64,000 nucleotides of DNA from Arthrobacter psychrolactophilus (GCF_003219795.1 NZ_QJVC01000018.1:1-64000); one strand, 5' to 3'. Shown: positions 8,546-17,360, counted from the first letter of the stretch. The notes: generated by a model from the letters alone, not told the origin. Numbers and translations are program-made.

Positions 8546-8992
8546 TCAGGGGCGTTGCGATTGCAAAGATTGAATATTTTCCGTCGTGAAGTGCGTATAC
8601 GTCATGGTGAGGAGCTCCCGGAGGACCTCGAGGTCGACGTCGGCCAGGGTGTTGATGTAAACACAGGCCACACTGGAGGTGAACTTCCCCAGCTTCTCCA
8701 AAAGGGGAGCGGATCCTGGCGGGTAGGTGAGGCCGTAAATCACCAGTTTGGCTTTACGCGGGGAAAATCCGACGGCGGCCGCGTCACCTTCCCTGCCGGA
8801 TGCGTACTTGTAGTGGTACTCGCCGAAGCCAATGATGCTCGGACCCCACATGCGAGGCGGCTGGCCCGTGATTTCCTCCAGCATGGCCACGAGCACCTGG
8901 GCGTCGTGGCGGCGGGCAGCGCTGGTCTCCACGGAACGGATGAACTCAATGGGGTCCCGCGGCGTTACGGCGGTCTTATTGCTGGTACTCAT
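8546..8992 (-). CDS. DUF1801 (YdhG-like) protein
   Basis: A 148-aa cytoplasmic protein of the DUF1801 family. Typical marks are MLEEITGQPPRMWGPSIIGFGEYHYKY in the centre (about residues 38-65), FSPRKAKLVIYG, and the C-terminal LREL pattern. The family has a small alpha/beta fold, and its biochemical function is not established. GGAGG precedes the ATG. Inserted between rplI and dnaB on the opposite strand, convergent with rplI. It has no obvious functional link to either. Confidence 0.88.
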   Translation of the reverse strand: MSTSNKTAVTPRDPIEFIRSVETSAARRHDAQVLVAMLEEITGQPPRMWGPSIIGFGEYHYKYASGREGDAAAVGFSPRKAKLVIYGLTYPPGSAPLLEKLGKFTSSVACVYINTLADVDLEVLRELLTMTYTHFTTENIQSLQSQRP

Positions 8993-9523
8993 GGTGAACC
9001 TCCCTTCTCGGTAGCTTAGCGGGAGCGGCCGACATTATCTGCGGGCAGGTACATGCCGGGCGGCGCATGGACATTTGTGGGCAGCATCATGCCATGAGAC
9101 CGGGGATATCCACATGGCGACATATATCTGTGGATATCCCCGATGGCACATGTGTCTAAATCATGAGGTAAGCCGCAGGTTCCACAGCTCACATTGAGAT
9201 AAATTTTTCCTTTTCCACAGGCGGTGGATAGTGTTTGTGCAGGTCAGGAGCGGTTTTATAAGTAAACAATATGTTTATCCACATGCTTGTCCCCATCCTG
9301 TGCACAAGCTAGGGCACTTAATGCACCGGTTATCCACAGGGTACGTGGACAACGAGGTTGGTGGATGCGGAGCAAGCGTCTAACGTTACGAATAGGCTCT
9401 CCTGCGCGACAACTATGTCGGTACCAGCTGGTAAGGAGTAGATGAGAAGAATTGCGCCGCCAAAAGCTGTTTGGCAGAGGCGGTGAACGGCCCGGCCAGC
9501 AGGGCAGAAAGAGGGCACTAATT
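8993..9523. other. Long intergenic region upstream of dnaB
   Basis: About 530 bp without a convincing gene. It is clearly more AT-rich than its surroundings between about 9180 and 9340. It holds the DnaA-box-like cluster annotated separately, a palindrome TAAACA-ATA-TGTTTA (9263-9277), and the dnaB leader. The promoter of the DUF1801 gene must also lie at its left end, but none was recognised. Confidence 0.6.
9101..9338. promoter_or_regulatory. Cluster of DnaA-box-like sites before dnaB
   Basis: Two perfect TTATCCACA boxes lie at 9275-9283 and 9330-9338. A perfect inverted repeat of 14-nt arms (9101-9114 and 9129-9142, 14-nt spacer) places two one-mismatch boxes, ATATCCACA and TGTGGATAT, head to head. 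TTTTCCACA at 9211-9219 is another one-mismatch site. In known systems DnaA binds such clusters at oriC, at its own promoter and at titration sites. Control of dnaB or a DnaA-binding reservoir is inference. The region is not the canonical oriC place between dnaA and dnaN. Confidence 0.65.
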
Positions 9524-10903
9524 ATGTCGGCTCCAACCAGGGAATCAGGCAACTCCAGCCGCGAACCCGATTTCGCAAGAACCCCGCCACAGGATCTCGT
9601 GGCAGAACAAAGCGTTTTAGGCGGCATGATGCTGTCCAAGGACGCGATTGCCGATGTCGTGGAAGTTCTGCGCGGTAACGACTTCTACCGGCCCTCTCAC
9701 GAAAGCATTTATGAGGCCATTTTGGACCTCTATGGCCGCGGTGAGCCTGCCGACGCCGTGACGGTTGCTGATGAGCTGACGAAGCGCGGCGAGATCACCA
9801 AAACCGGTGGTGCCGCGTATTTGCACCAGCTGATCCAGTCCGTTCCAACCGCAGCCAATGCCGGTTTCTATGCAGAAATCGTCGGCGAACGTGCCGTGTT
9901 GCGCCGCCTTGTCACAGCCGGAACCAAAATCGTCCAAATGGGTTACGCCCAGGACGGTGAGGTGGAAGAGGTAGTCAACGCGGCGCAGGCCGAGATCTTT
10001 GCCGTTGCCGAACGTCGGAGCACCGAAGACTACGTCCTGTTGAAGGACGTCATGGAATCGACGGTGGATGAAATTGAGGCTTCGGGGCACAAGACCGAGG
10101 GCATGACCGGTGTGCCCACAGGTTTCTATGAATTTGATGAGCTCACGAATGGTTTGCACCCTGGTCAGATGATTGTCATCGCGGCTAGGCCTGCTGTTGG
10201 TAAGAGTACTTTCGCCCTTGACTGGGCGCGTTCGGCGGCCATTGACCACAATATGGCCACCGTGGTGTTCTCCTTGGAAATGGGGCGCAACGAAATTGCC
10301 ATGCGCCTGCTTTCGGCCGAGGCAACCATCAGCCTGCAGGATCTACGTAAGGGAACCGTCAAGGACGATCAGTGGTCAAAGATCGCCACGACCATGGGCC
10401 GGATGAACGAGGCACCGCTTTTCATTGACGATTCTCCCAATATGTCGCTCATGGAGATTCGCGCCAAATGCCGTCGCCTGAAGCAGCAGCATGACCTGAA
10501 GCTCGTGATTTTGGATTACCTTCAGTTGATGTCCTCGGGCAAGCGTGTTGAGTCGCGACAGCAAGAAGTCTCCGAGTTCTCTCGTGCCTTGAAGCTGCTG
10601 GCCAAGGAGCTCCAAGTTCCCGTTGTGGCGCTGTCACAGCTGAACCGTGGTTCCGAGCAGCGAACCGATAAAAAGCCCATGGTCTCGGATCTTCGTGAAT
10701 CAGGTTCCATTGAGCAGGATGCCGACATGGTTATCCTGCTGCACCGTGAGGATATCTACGACAAGGAGTCGGCACGTGCCGGTGAGGCCGATGTCATTGT
10801 GGCCAAGCACCGTAATGGTCCCACTAAGACCATCGTGCTCGGCTTCCAGGGGCACTACTCACGCTTTGCCAACATGGCTAGCGAGAATGGCGGCGGGTAC
10901 TAG
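9524..10903 (+). CDS. dnaB: Replicative DNA helicase DnaB
   Basis: A 459-aa hexameric replicative helicase that unwinds the fork ahead of polymerase III. The N-terminal primase-interacting domain (about 20-170) begins with PPQDLVAEQSVLGGMM. The RecA-like domain has Walker A ARPAVGKST at 221-229, Walker B VILDYLQL at 328-335, the switch ALSQLNRG at 369-376, and KHRNGPT (429-435) with the arginine finger region. Length is standard and there is no intein. ATG 9524 is preferred over an upstream in-frame codon at 9452, because the protein then starts as usual and AGAGGG lies just upstream. Its 3' end overlaps the convergent EamA gene by 45 bp. Confidence 0.96.
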   Translation: MSAPTRESGNSSREPDFARTPPQDLVAEQSVLGGMMLSKDAIADVVEVLRGNDFYRPSHESIYEAILDLYGRGEPADAVTVADELTKRGEITKTGGAAYLHQLIQSVPTAANAGFYAEIVGERAVLRRLVTAGTKIVQMGYAQDGEVEEVVNAAQAEIFAVAERRSTEDYVLLKDVMESTVDEIEASGHKTEGMTGVPTGFYEFDELTNGLHPGQMIVIAARPAVGKSTFALDWARSAAIDHNMATVVFSLEMGRNEIAMRLLSAEATISLQDLRKGTVKDDQWSKIATTMGRMNEAPLFIDDSPNMSLMEIRAKCRRLKQQHDLKLVILDYLQLMSSGKRVESRQQEVSEFSRALKLLAKELQVPVVALSQLNRGSEQRTDKKPMVSDLRESGSIEQDADMVILLHREDIYDKESARAGEADVIVAKHRNGPTKTIVLGFQGHYSRFANMASENGGGY

Positions 10904-11812
10904 CGAGTCGGCGGCGTTGTTGCGGGCAGCCCGGGCGCGGGCCTCGATCCGCTGCCCCGCGAAGCAAGCCGCAACGATGAGCGCCGCACCGAGGGCGCCG
11001 ATCCAGCCAAAGGTATCGCCGGCCAACCAGATGCCTGCGGCGACCGCCCAGATGGGCTCGGTGCCCATGAGGAGACTGGCTCGCGACGCCGAGGTGCGGC
11101 GAACGGCCCACAGCTGCACAAGGAATGCGAAGACACTGCAGGCTAGGCCCAGGTACACGATGTTGAGCCAGGCGGTAGGTGAAAAAGCTGCCGCCGAGCT
11201 CAGCACGCCCAGGGGATCCAGCAGGATCGCCAGCAAGGTGCATACCAGTGCCTGGATCAATGTCACCGTAATTGAGCTATAGGGCTTATTGGCCGTCAAG
11301 GCACCCAACAACGTCACGTGGACGGCGCGGACCGCCGCGGCTCCGAGCATGAGGAAATCGCCAATACTGGGGCTGCGGAAACCATCTACTGTGACTAACA
11401 GGGCTACACCCACCACCGAGATTACCGCTGCGACAAAGAACGACGGCGGGAGCCACCGTCGCGTTGCCAGTGCATCCAGCAAGGGCGTAAAGATCACGGT
11501 CAGGCTGATGATCAGGCCAGCATTGCTGGCCTGCGTGTGTGCCACCCCGAAGGTTTCCAGAAAGAGCACGGCCGATTGCGTTAGGCCCAACAGTATTCCA
11601 GTCCACATCTCCGCCCGGCCGGGAATTCGCCGCACTCGCCAGAGCCAGAGGATTCCTAGGCATACCGAGGCAATGAGAAAACGCCAAGCCAAAATGGTTG
11701 GAACACTCGTTACAGCCGTCAACTCTTTGGCAGCTAGATAGCTACTGCCCCAGACGCAGGCCACAGTCAAGAGGGCAATATCAACGCTCAGACGATCCCA
11801 GATTCTTTTCAC
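10859..11812 (-). CDS. EamA/DMT-family transporter
   Basis: A 317-aa inner-membrane protein with about ten hydrophobic segments and the two EamA half-repeats (about 12-145 and 155-290). Typical parts are VACVWGSSYLAAKEL at the start of repeat one and LVQLWAVRRTSASRASLLMGTEPIWAV in repeat two. Members export metabolites or amino acids; the substrate here is unknown. It is divergent from the LysR-MATE pair and probably controlled by that regulator. Its last 15 codons overlap the end of dnaB on the other strand. Confidence 0.88.
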   Translation of the reverse strand: MKRIWDRLSVDIALLTVACVWGSSYLAAKELTAVTSVPTILAWRFLIASVCLGILWLWRVRRIPGRAEMWTGILLGLTQSAVLFLETFGVAHTQASNAGLIISLTVIFTPLLDALATRRWLPPSFFVAAVISVVGVALLVTVDGFRSPSIGDFLMLGAAAVRAVHVTLLGALTANKPYSSITVTLIQALVCTLLAILLDPLGVLSSAAAFSPTAWLNIVYLGLACSVFAFLVQLWAVRRTSASRASLLMGTEPIWAVAAGIWLAGDTFGWIGALGAALIVAACFAGQRIEARARAARNNAADSLVPAAILASHVGKA

Positions 11813-11862
11813 AAAGCTAATACTCGGGGGATTAATACTCTTAAACCAGAGGCAATTTGGAG

Positions 11863-11876
11863 ACTAATGCATTAGT
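11863..11876. promoter_or_regulatory. Perfect palindrome in the EamA/LysR divergent promoter
   Basis: ACTAATGCATTAGT is a 14-bp perfect palindrome 8 bp before the LysR start codon, in the 72-bp gap between divergent genes. Such a position fits an autoregulatory operator. LysR proteins usually bind T-N11-A inverted repeats, which this site can accommodate. Confidence 0.5.
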
Positions 11877-11884
11877 TTGAACTT

Positions 11885-12826
11885 ATGGAAATTTCTCAGT
11901 TGCGTGCCCTTCGGGAGGTCCATGACAGGGGCAGCATTGCGGCGGCCGCCGAAGCTATGGGGGTCACGGCGTCGTCGATCTCACAGCAGCTGGCCGCCCT
12001 GCAGCGCAAGGCTGGAACTGCCCTGACCTATAAATTGGGGCGTCGAACGGTCCTCACCGCGGCAGGATTAGCTCTGCGCGCAGCAACCGTTGAGGTGGAA
12101 ATAGCGTTGGCGAGGGTTGAATCCGCCGTCGAATCTTTCAAGGGCAACACGCAAGAGTCCGTGAGCGTGGCAGCGTTCCACAGTGCGGGTCTGGCCTTTT
12201 TTGGTCCCTTAGAACGGACCCTGCTGGCTGAGGGCGGGCCGCCGGTGCAATTCCTGGATCAAGACGTCGCCCAGCAAGATTTCGCGCTCCTAACCGCCGA
12301 CTACGACGTGGTGCTGGCACATCGCAGAACTAATAGTGCACCCTGGCCTACCTCGGTACGCGTCACGCCCTTGGCTTATGAGCCGTTGGATATTGCCGTG
12401 AGTGCCGGGCATCGTTTGGCGCAGCGAAAAAGCCTGACGCCTCAGGATCTACGTGGCGAACGGTGGATCTCGGTGCATCAAGGGTTTCCCCTCGAGGGGG
12501 CTATTGAGATGATCGGAACCATAGCCGGGGAAGAAATTGACGTTGCTCATCGCATCAATGAATTCTTTGTCGCTGCATCCCTTGTGGAACAAGGCGGCTG
12601 TGTCTCCCTCATGCCGAGATATCTCGTTGATCAAAGCTACTTTTCAGAACTCGTCCTGATTCCCTTGAGGGAGCCAAGGCTCGGGCGCCGCATCGATATT
12701 CTGACACGGCCCGAAGCCATGGAACGCTCGAGTGTTGCTCATGTCGTCAAGAGCCTGCAGCGCATCATGGAGGAGCTAGTCGATGCTCCCGCGCGCCCTC
12801 GGCCGATACTCTTAGAAGATGCCTGA
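11885..12826 (+). CDS. LysR-family transcriptional regulator
   Basis: A 313-aa regulator. The N-terminal winged helix-turn-helix covers residues 1-60 (QLRALREVHDRGSIAAAAEA, then VTASSISQQLAALQRKAGTAL). The effector-binding domain (about 88-295) holds periplasmic-binding-like segments such as PLDIAVSAGHRLAQ and EEIDVAHRINEFFVAASLVE. Located between the divergent EamA exporter and a MATE pump that starts within its last codons, so it probably controls export of one compound class. The inducer cannot be read from the sequence. Confidence 0.92.
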   Translation: MEISQLRALREVHDRGSIAAAAEAMGVTASSISQQLAALQRKAGTALTYKLGRRTVLTAAGLALRAATVEVEIALARVESAVESFKGNTQESVSVAAFHSAGLAFFGPLERTLLAEGGPPVQFLDQDVAQQDFALLTADYDVVLAHRRTNSAPWPTSVRVTPLAYEPLDIAVSAGHRLAQRKSLTPQDLRGERWISVHQGFPLEGAIEMIGTIAGEEIDVAHRINEFFVAASLVEQGGCVSLMPRYLVDQSYFSELVLIPLREPRLGRRIDILTRPEAMERSSVAHVVKSLQRIMEELVDAPARPRPILLEDA

Positions 12827-14192
12827 AACCGAGAATACAGCCGTAGCGGTACGTGCTTCCCGCCGAGTCACGGCTAAAGCCATCAGGGGACTGGCTATCC
12901 CAGCCTTTGGTGCACTCATCGCTGAACCACTCTTTCTCCTGGCCGATTCGGCCATTGTGGGACACCTCGGTGTCGCAGAGCTAGCCGGAGTTGGCCTCGC
13001 CGCGACGGTACTGCAAACCCTTGTGGGACTCATGGTGTTTCTGGCATATTCCACAACACCAGCCGTCGCACGGCTGCTAGGCGCGGGTAGGCATGCCGAG
13101 GCGCTCGCCGTGGGCCGTGACGGCATGTGGCTTGCCGTCATCCTCGGACTGTTACTGGCCGCGCTAGGGGTAGTGAGCGGTGATTGGTTACTGGCCGTTA
13201 TGGGTGCCGAAGGGGAGCTCCACGGCCATGCCAGCGTCTACCTGACGATCAGCCTCGCGGGACTTCCTGCCATGCTCTTAGTCATGGCCGCTATGGGTGT
13301 CCTGCGCGGCTTGCAAGACACAAAAACACCCTTGATTGTGGCGGGCGCCGGCTTTGCTCTCAATATCGTTTTGAACTTTGCCCTCGTCTACGGCCTGCAT
13401 CTCTCCGTGGGCGGTGCCGCACTGGGCACGGTCATCGCCCAATGGGGCATGGCGATCGTTTACCTCGTCATTGTCATTCGCTCGGCACGCCAGTATGCCG
13501 TGGGAATGCGCCCCAATTGGAAAGGGGTCAAGGCGGTCACGCGTGTTGGAAGCTGGCTCATGCTCCGAACCCTGTCCCTGCGCGCGGCCATTCTCGCCAC
13601 GGTTCTCGTAGTGACGGCACAGGGCCCCAATAATCTCGCAGCACACCAGCTGGCCATGACGCTCTTCACCTTCCTCGCCTTCGCACTCGACGCCCTTGCC
13701 ATTGCGGCGCAAGCGTTGATCGGCAAGGAACTCGGAGCAGGAAACCTGCGGGAAGTACGCGCCTTGACCAAAACCATGACGCGATGGGGTCTTGCCTTCG
13801 GCGTGCTGACCGGAGTAGCGCTTGCCGCGGCGGCAAGCCACATTGGTTGGCTATTCACCACGGACCCAAGTGTTCACGCGGCTCTTGCCATAGCCCTGCT
13901 CGTTGTAGCCGTGGGTCAGCCCCTCGCAGGGTATGTATTCGTTCTTGACGGTGTGCTTATCGGGGCAGGCGACGCCCGGTATCTCGCGCTCGCAGGCGTG
14001 GGAAACCTCGTCGTGTATGTGCCGCTACTGTTCTGGGTCAACCACGAAAATTTCGGCGACTCGGTGCCTGGCCTGTTCTGGGTATGGGCGGCCTTCAGTG
14101 TGGCTTATATGGGTGCGCGCGGTCTTACACTAGGCCTCCGCGCGCGAACGGGACGGTGGATGCGGGTCGGAGCCTCCGCTAGCCCCCGTTAG
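12819..14192 (+). CDS. MATE-family efflux transporter
   Basis: A 457-aa membrane protein with about 12 transmembrane segments and the two-fold MATE/DinF pattern. AIRGLAIPAFGALIAEPLFLLADSAIVGHLG near the N-terminus and TAQGPNNLAAHQLAMTLFTF at the start of the second half are characteristic. MATE pumps expel drugs and cationic compounds by Na+ or H+ antiport. The start codon lies 8 bp inside the LysR gene, so the two are translationally coupled. The C-terminus is basic (RARTGRWMRVGASASPR). Confidence 0.93.
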   Translation: MPETENTAVAVRASRRVTAKAIRGLAIPAFGALIAEPLFLLADSAIVGHLGVAELAGVGLAATVLQTLVGLMVFLAYSTTPAVARLLGAGRHAEALAVGRDGMWLAVILGLLLAALGVVSGDWLLAVMGAEGELHGHASVYLTISLAGLPAMLLVMAAMGVLRGLQDTKTPLIVAGAGFALNIVLNFALVYGLHLSVGGAALGTVIAQWGMAIVYLVIVIRSARQYAVGMRPNWKGVKAVTRVGSWLMLRTLSLRAAILATVLVVTAQGPNNLAAHQLAMTLFTFLAFALDALAIAAQALIGKELGAGNLREVRALTKTMTRWGLAFGVLTGVALAAAASHIGWLFTTDPSVHAALAIALLVVAVGQPLAGYVFVLDGVLIGAGDARYLALAGVGNLVVYVPLLFWVNHENFGDSVPGLFWVWAAFSVAYMGARGLTLGLRARTGRWMRVGASASPR

Positions 14193-14201
14193 ACTGGACT
14201 A

Positions 14202-14804
14202 GTGAGTGAAACTGCCATTCCCCAGCCCATTAACGCCCATTCTGTGGCCTCCAACCCGCCAAAGTTGTGGAAGGCCGTTCTGTGGAGGGCGTTAGTCGCG
14301 CTCGCTTTCGGACTCGTGACCGTGTTCTGGGCAGAGCCCGGAACTATGGGACTGTGCGTGGCTCTGGCACTTTATCTGTTGGCCCTAGCTGCCACCGAGT
14401 ACCTGACGGTACGAACCCTCGCGCTTCCTGCCAGCGATAACCGACGCGTGGTTCTCCTCGGGGCGACCGCGTTGCTGGCGATGGGTGGCGTTGCCGCCGC
14501 TATTTTTGCCAGCGTTGTATACGCGGCCTGGTTTGCTGCTGCGGCCCTGGCCATTCTGGGTGTGGCGGAGCTGTATTCGGCGCTATACAAGCCTGCCGGA
14601 AGCGTGAAATCCGCATTGCGCAGCGACTGGATGATCTCCAGCATTCTCGGTCTGGGTACCGGTCTGTTGCTGCCGTTCTTCATCCAGGCAGGTCCCCATG
14701 GCTTGCTGGGTGTTGCTGGTGGTGGCGCACTGATGTCGGGCGCCCTGTGGCTGTTGTCAGCCCTCACACTGCGCCATGATGGCAGCAAGGCAAAAGGCCA
14801 GTAA
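14202..14804 (+). CDS. Six-segment membrane protein, HdeD-like
   Basis: A 200-aa hydrophobic protein with about six transmembrane helices after a polar 25-residue N-terminus. The pattern of short paired helices with LWRALVALAFGLVTVFWAEPG resembles HdeD/DUF308 membrane proteins, for which no biochemical role is settled. It starts with GTG 9 nt after the MATE stop, so readthrough from that gene is likely. No clear ribosome site was seen. Confidence 0.7.
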   Translation: MSETAIPQPINAHSVASNPPKLWKAVLWRALVALAFGLVTVFWAEPGTMGLCVALALYLLALAATEYLTVRTLALPASDNRRVVLLGATALLAMGGVAAAIFASVVYAAWFAAAALAILGVAELYSALYKPAGSVKSALRSDWMISSILGLGTGLLLPFFIQAGPHGLLGVAGGGALMSGALWLLSALTLRHDGSKAKGQ

Positions 14805-14876
14805 ACTAGTGATATATGTTCTACTGTGCGTAGAAACACGTAGCGTGCGCAACGCTCAACAAACAAAGGATTAATT

Positions 14877-15227
14877 GTGGGCAGTGTAGAGCCGCAGAAC
14901 CCGAAGTCGGGCAATTCCATCAAGTTCCCGCTGAGCTTCTCGTTCGTCTTGGCTGCAGTTGCCGGTATCGTCACGCTGATCGTGTCCGCAGGCGGCACCC
15001 GACATGGTCTCCGCTGGGATCTCGGCGCTATTGCCTTTGGCATTGCGTTCATTGCAAGCTTGTTGATCGCCTCGCTGCTAGTCATGGGACACAAGGAAAA
15101 CGACCCGTCCCTCAGCGAGGGTTCGGGCGTGAACCGGAAGTCGTCCGAGCGTTTGCAGAAGCTCCGTGAGGATGCGGACAAAGCCGCTGCAGAGGCAAAA
15201 GCGAAGAACGACGACGAAACCGCCTAA
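14877..15227 (+). CDS. Small two-helix membrane protein with charged tail
   Basis: A 116-aa protein. A polar N-terminus of about 18 residues is followed by two transmembrane helices (about 19-37 and 49-70) and a highly charged C-terminal tail (SSERLQKLREDADKAAAEAK) that is probably helical and cytoplasmic. GTG start with AAAGGA 6 nt upstream. I do not recognise a family. A short inverted repeat (AACTGCC 15226-15232 with GGCAGTT 15239-15245) overlaps the stop codon and could be a weak terminator. Confidence 0.72.
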   Translation: MGSVEPQNPKSGNSIKFPLSFSFVLAAVAGIVTLIVSAGGTRHGLRWDLGAIAFGIAFIASLLIASLLVMGHKENDPSLSEGSGVNRKSSERLQKLREDADKAAAEAKAKNDDETA

Positions 15228-15309
15228 CTGCCGTCCCTGGCAGTTGCGCTGTGGCGCATTTGAGGGACATCGGGCCGTTTCTGGCCCTCCTGTTGGACCC
15301 TGCTGAGGC

Positions 15310-16317
15310 TCAGTCTCGCAGTTCCGACAGGCTTTTCTGGATGCGATCGAAGACGCCCGCATCCACGGTAATTCCATGACGCTTGAGCGCCATGACGGCC
15401 GAACCAACCACACCATCATGGACCAGTGTTGGCTCCGCCAGACGCTGGCCACGAGCCTCCGCAAACTTTTCCAGGACCGCAGCGGCCACCGTTCCTCCCT
15501 TGGTGAGGACACTGCCACCAAATACCAAGGGCATCGTCGTGGCATCGGTCTCGGCGCCGTCGCTGATGGCCACTAGTGTCTGGGCCAAGGCGGCCGCAGC
15601 TCGCTGAATAATGTCCTGGGCAACGGGGTCATCTATTGCGGCAAAAACCAGGGGCGCGAACCGTGAAAGTTCAATGGCGCTGCGTTCATAGACCTTGTTG
15701 ATGAGCTGCTGCTGGGCTCGCAATCTGCCCAAGGTTCGGTCCTGAAGATCAAAGGCTATGTCTAGCTCCTTCATGACTAATGGGGTGAGCGCAGTGGCTG
15801 GACCGCGCCCATCGAGAGCCGCCGCAACAGCGCGTGCCACTTCTTGGCCAAGCCAGAATCCTGACCCCATATCGCCGAGCAGCCAGCCTGTCCCGTCGGC
15901 AACCTCTGCTAGGTGACTTTCTGTGATCCGTGCACCAACTGCGCCGGTACCGGCTATTAACGCGATGCCATCATCATGAAAGGTTCCTGAGTAAAAAGCC
16001 GCCAATAAATCAGATTCAATCACCACGTTTCCTGTCAATCCGAGAGCAGAGAAGCTGTCGTAGTACGAATTCAAGGGCAGCTCGAGCGATGCTCCAGCCA
16101 TCGCTATGAGCACCTGGGAGGGGAATGCTCCCGTGCCAGAAAGTGCGCGCTCCGAGGCGGCCACGAGAGCTTCCAAAGCGGGCCCAATTCCGCGGGAAAC
16201 CGGGTTTCCGCCGCCCGCAGTGCCGTAGCCGAAGCAGTGTCCGGAGGCGTCCACAAGAACCGCTCTCGTGGATGTTCCCCCGGCGTCAATTGCAAGGAAG
16301 TTACTCATCGTTATCAT
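15310..16317 (-). CDS. N-acetylglucosamine kinase-like, BadF/BadG family
   Basis: A 335-aa ASKHA-fold kinase of the BadF/BadG/BcrA/BcrD ATPase family, which includes GlcNAc kinases. Phosphate-1 motif DAGGTSTRAV is at residues 11-20, ALIAGTGAVGARI and GDMGSGFWLGQEVARA lie in the middle, and PLVFGGSVLTKGG is in the second half. It would phosphorylate a cytoplasmic amino sugar brought in by the neighbouring NgcEFG-like importer. Start ATG 16317 has GAGGGA 6 nt upstream; an ATG at 16308 is also possible. Divergent from the MurR-like regulator, sharing an 83-bp promoter region. Confidence 0.86.
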   Translation of the reverse strand: MITMSNFLAIDAGGTSTRAVLVDASGHCFGYGTAGGGNPVSRGIGPALEALVAASERALSGTGAFPSQVLIAMAGASLELPLNSYYDSFSALGLTGNVVIESDLLAAFYSGTFHDDGIALIAGTGAVGARITESHLAEVADGTGWLLGDMGSGFWLGQEVARAVAAALDGRGPATALTPLVMKELDIAFDLQDRTLGRLRAQQQLINKVYERSAIELSRFAPLVFAAIDDPVAQDIIQRAAAALAQTLVAISDGAETDATTMPLVFGGSVLTKGGTVAAAVLEKFAEARGQRLAEPTLVHDGVVGSAVMALKRHGITVDAGVFDRIQKSLSELRD

Positions 16318-16361
16318 TCCGTGTCCCTCATGTGACTTGACTTACATCTATGTCGATAATA

Positions 16362-16378
16362 GTTTTCATTATGTAAAC
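16362..16378. promoter_or_regulatory. Inverted repeat in the kinase/MurR divergent promoter
   Basis: A 17-bp near-palindrome, GTTTTCATTATGTAAAC, matches its reverse complement at 14 of 17 positions. It lies between the divergent kinase and MurR/RpiR genes, 22 bp before the regulator start. Likely operator for the adjacent regulator; inferred from position and symmetry only. Confidence 0.5.
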
Positions 16379-16400
16379 GTCAAAAGAAAGGGATTTTCAC

Positions 16401-17360
16401 ATGCCAGCCTTCACAACACCCTCAGTGGCAGTTCCCGCCACGGGCGTCGTGAGCCGCATTCAGGCCAAACTGCCCGATATGCCAGCTGCCATGGCGAAGA
16501 TCGGCTCTTATCTCTTGGAGCATCCTCAGGCGCCCTTGGAACTTTCCATCATGGAGTTGGCGGAAAAGACTAAGACCTCACCAGCAACGGTGACGCGCTT
16601 TTGCCGCTTGCTCGGATATGCAGGCTTTGTTCCTTTCCGAGTCAGTATCGCATCCGAGGTTGGTCGAAGCGATGCTCGAGAATCCTGGAAGGCTGACATT
16701 GGTCGAGCCTTTGGGCCCGATGATTCGGCGCGGGATGTCCTGAGTACTCTCGTGAATGCTCATACTCGTTCGTTGCAGGAAACGGCGTCCATCATGGACT
16801 TGGCGCTCATGAATAAGATCGCTCGCCGAATTGCCATGAGTTCTCATGTGGATATCTATGGCATCGGCGGCAGCGCTGTCATGGCAAAGGAACTGCAGTC
16901 GCGGCTGTATCGAATTGGCATCAACGCCCACCATTGGTCCGAGGTTCATGCCGGTCTGACAAGTGCTGCAATTCAAGATACAAATTCTGTCGCGATCGGT
17001 ATTTCTAACACTGGACGCACGGAAGAAACGTTGCAGATGCTTCGTGAAGCCGGTGAAGCCGGTGCGTTGACGGTGGCGTTGAGTAATAACCCCGGATCTC
17101 CATTGGCCGACAGTGCTGACGCCTCCATCATTACTTCTGTTCACGAGCAGTTCCTTCAGCCCGATGATCTATCGGCCAAGCACGTTCAGCTACTCGTGCT
17201 TGATCTGATTTATCTGTTGGTGGCTCAGGTGAATTTCGCCAAGAGCACTTCAAAACTTGCGGCGTCCGCTAGGGCGGTTTCGCCGCATCGACGGCCGACG
17301 CGAAGTGCTCGTGCTGACGCAGGTGCACATCGAACCGCCCGCACTACTAAGGGAAGGTGA
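16401..17360 (+). CDS. MurR/RpiR-family regulator
   Basis: A 319-aa regulator with an N-terminal HTH_6 domain (about 15-90; SIMELAEKTKTSPATVTRFCRLLG) and a phosphosugar-sensing SIS domain (about 148-270; VDIYGIGGSAVMAKELQSRL, GISNTGRTEETLQMLREA). Such regulators respond to sugar phosphates, here plausibly GlcNAc-6-P or a related amino-sugar phosphate. The C-terminal 35 residues are basic and low in complexity (Arg/Thr/Ala). AAAGGGA precedes the ATG. It overlaps the following SIS gene by GTGA and heads the import operon. Confidence 0.92.
   Translation: MPAFTTPSVAVPATGVVSRIQAKLPDMPAAMAKIGSYLLEHPQAPLELSIMELAEKTKTSPATVTRFCRLLGYAGFVPFRVSIASEVGRSDARESWKADIGRAFGPDDSARDVLSTLVNAHTRSLQETASIMDLALMNKIARRIAMSSHVDIYGIGGSAVMAKELQSRLYRIGINAHHWSEVHAGLTSAAIQDTNSVAIGISNTGRTEETLQMLREAGEAGALTVALSNNPGSPLADSADASIITSVHEQFLQPDDLSAKHVQLLVLDLIYLLVAQVNFAKSTSKLAASARAVSPHRRPTRSARADAGAHRTARTTKGR

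Noticed and set aside
9101-9338. Chromosomal origin oriC
   Set aside because: No dnaA or dnaN is adjacent and the cluster has too few boxes for an actinobacterial oriC, so only a DnaA-binding site is proposed.
9524-10903. Possible intein in dnaB
   Set aside because: The Walker A and all downstream motifs are continuous and the length is standard.
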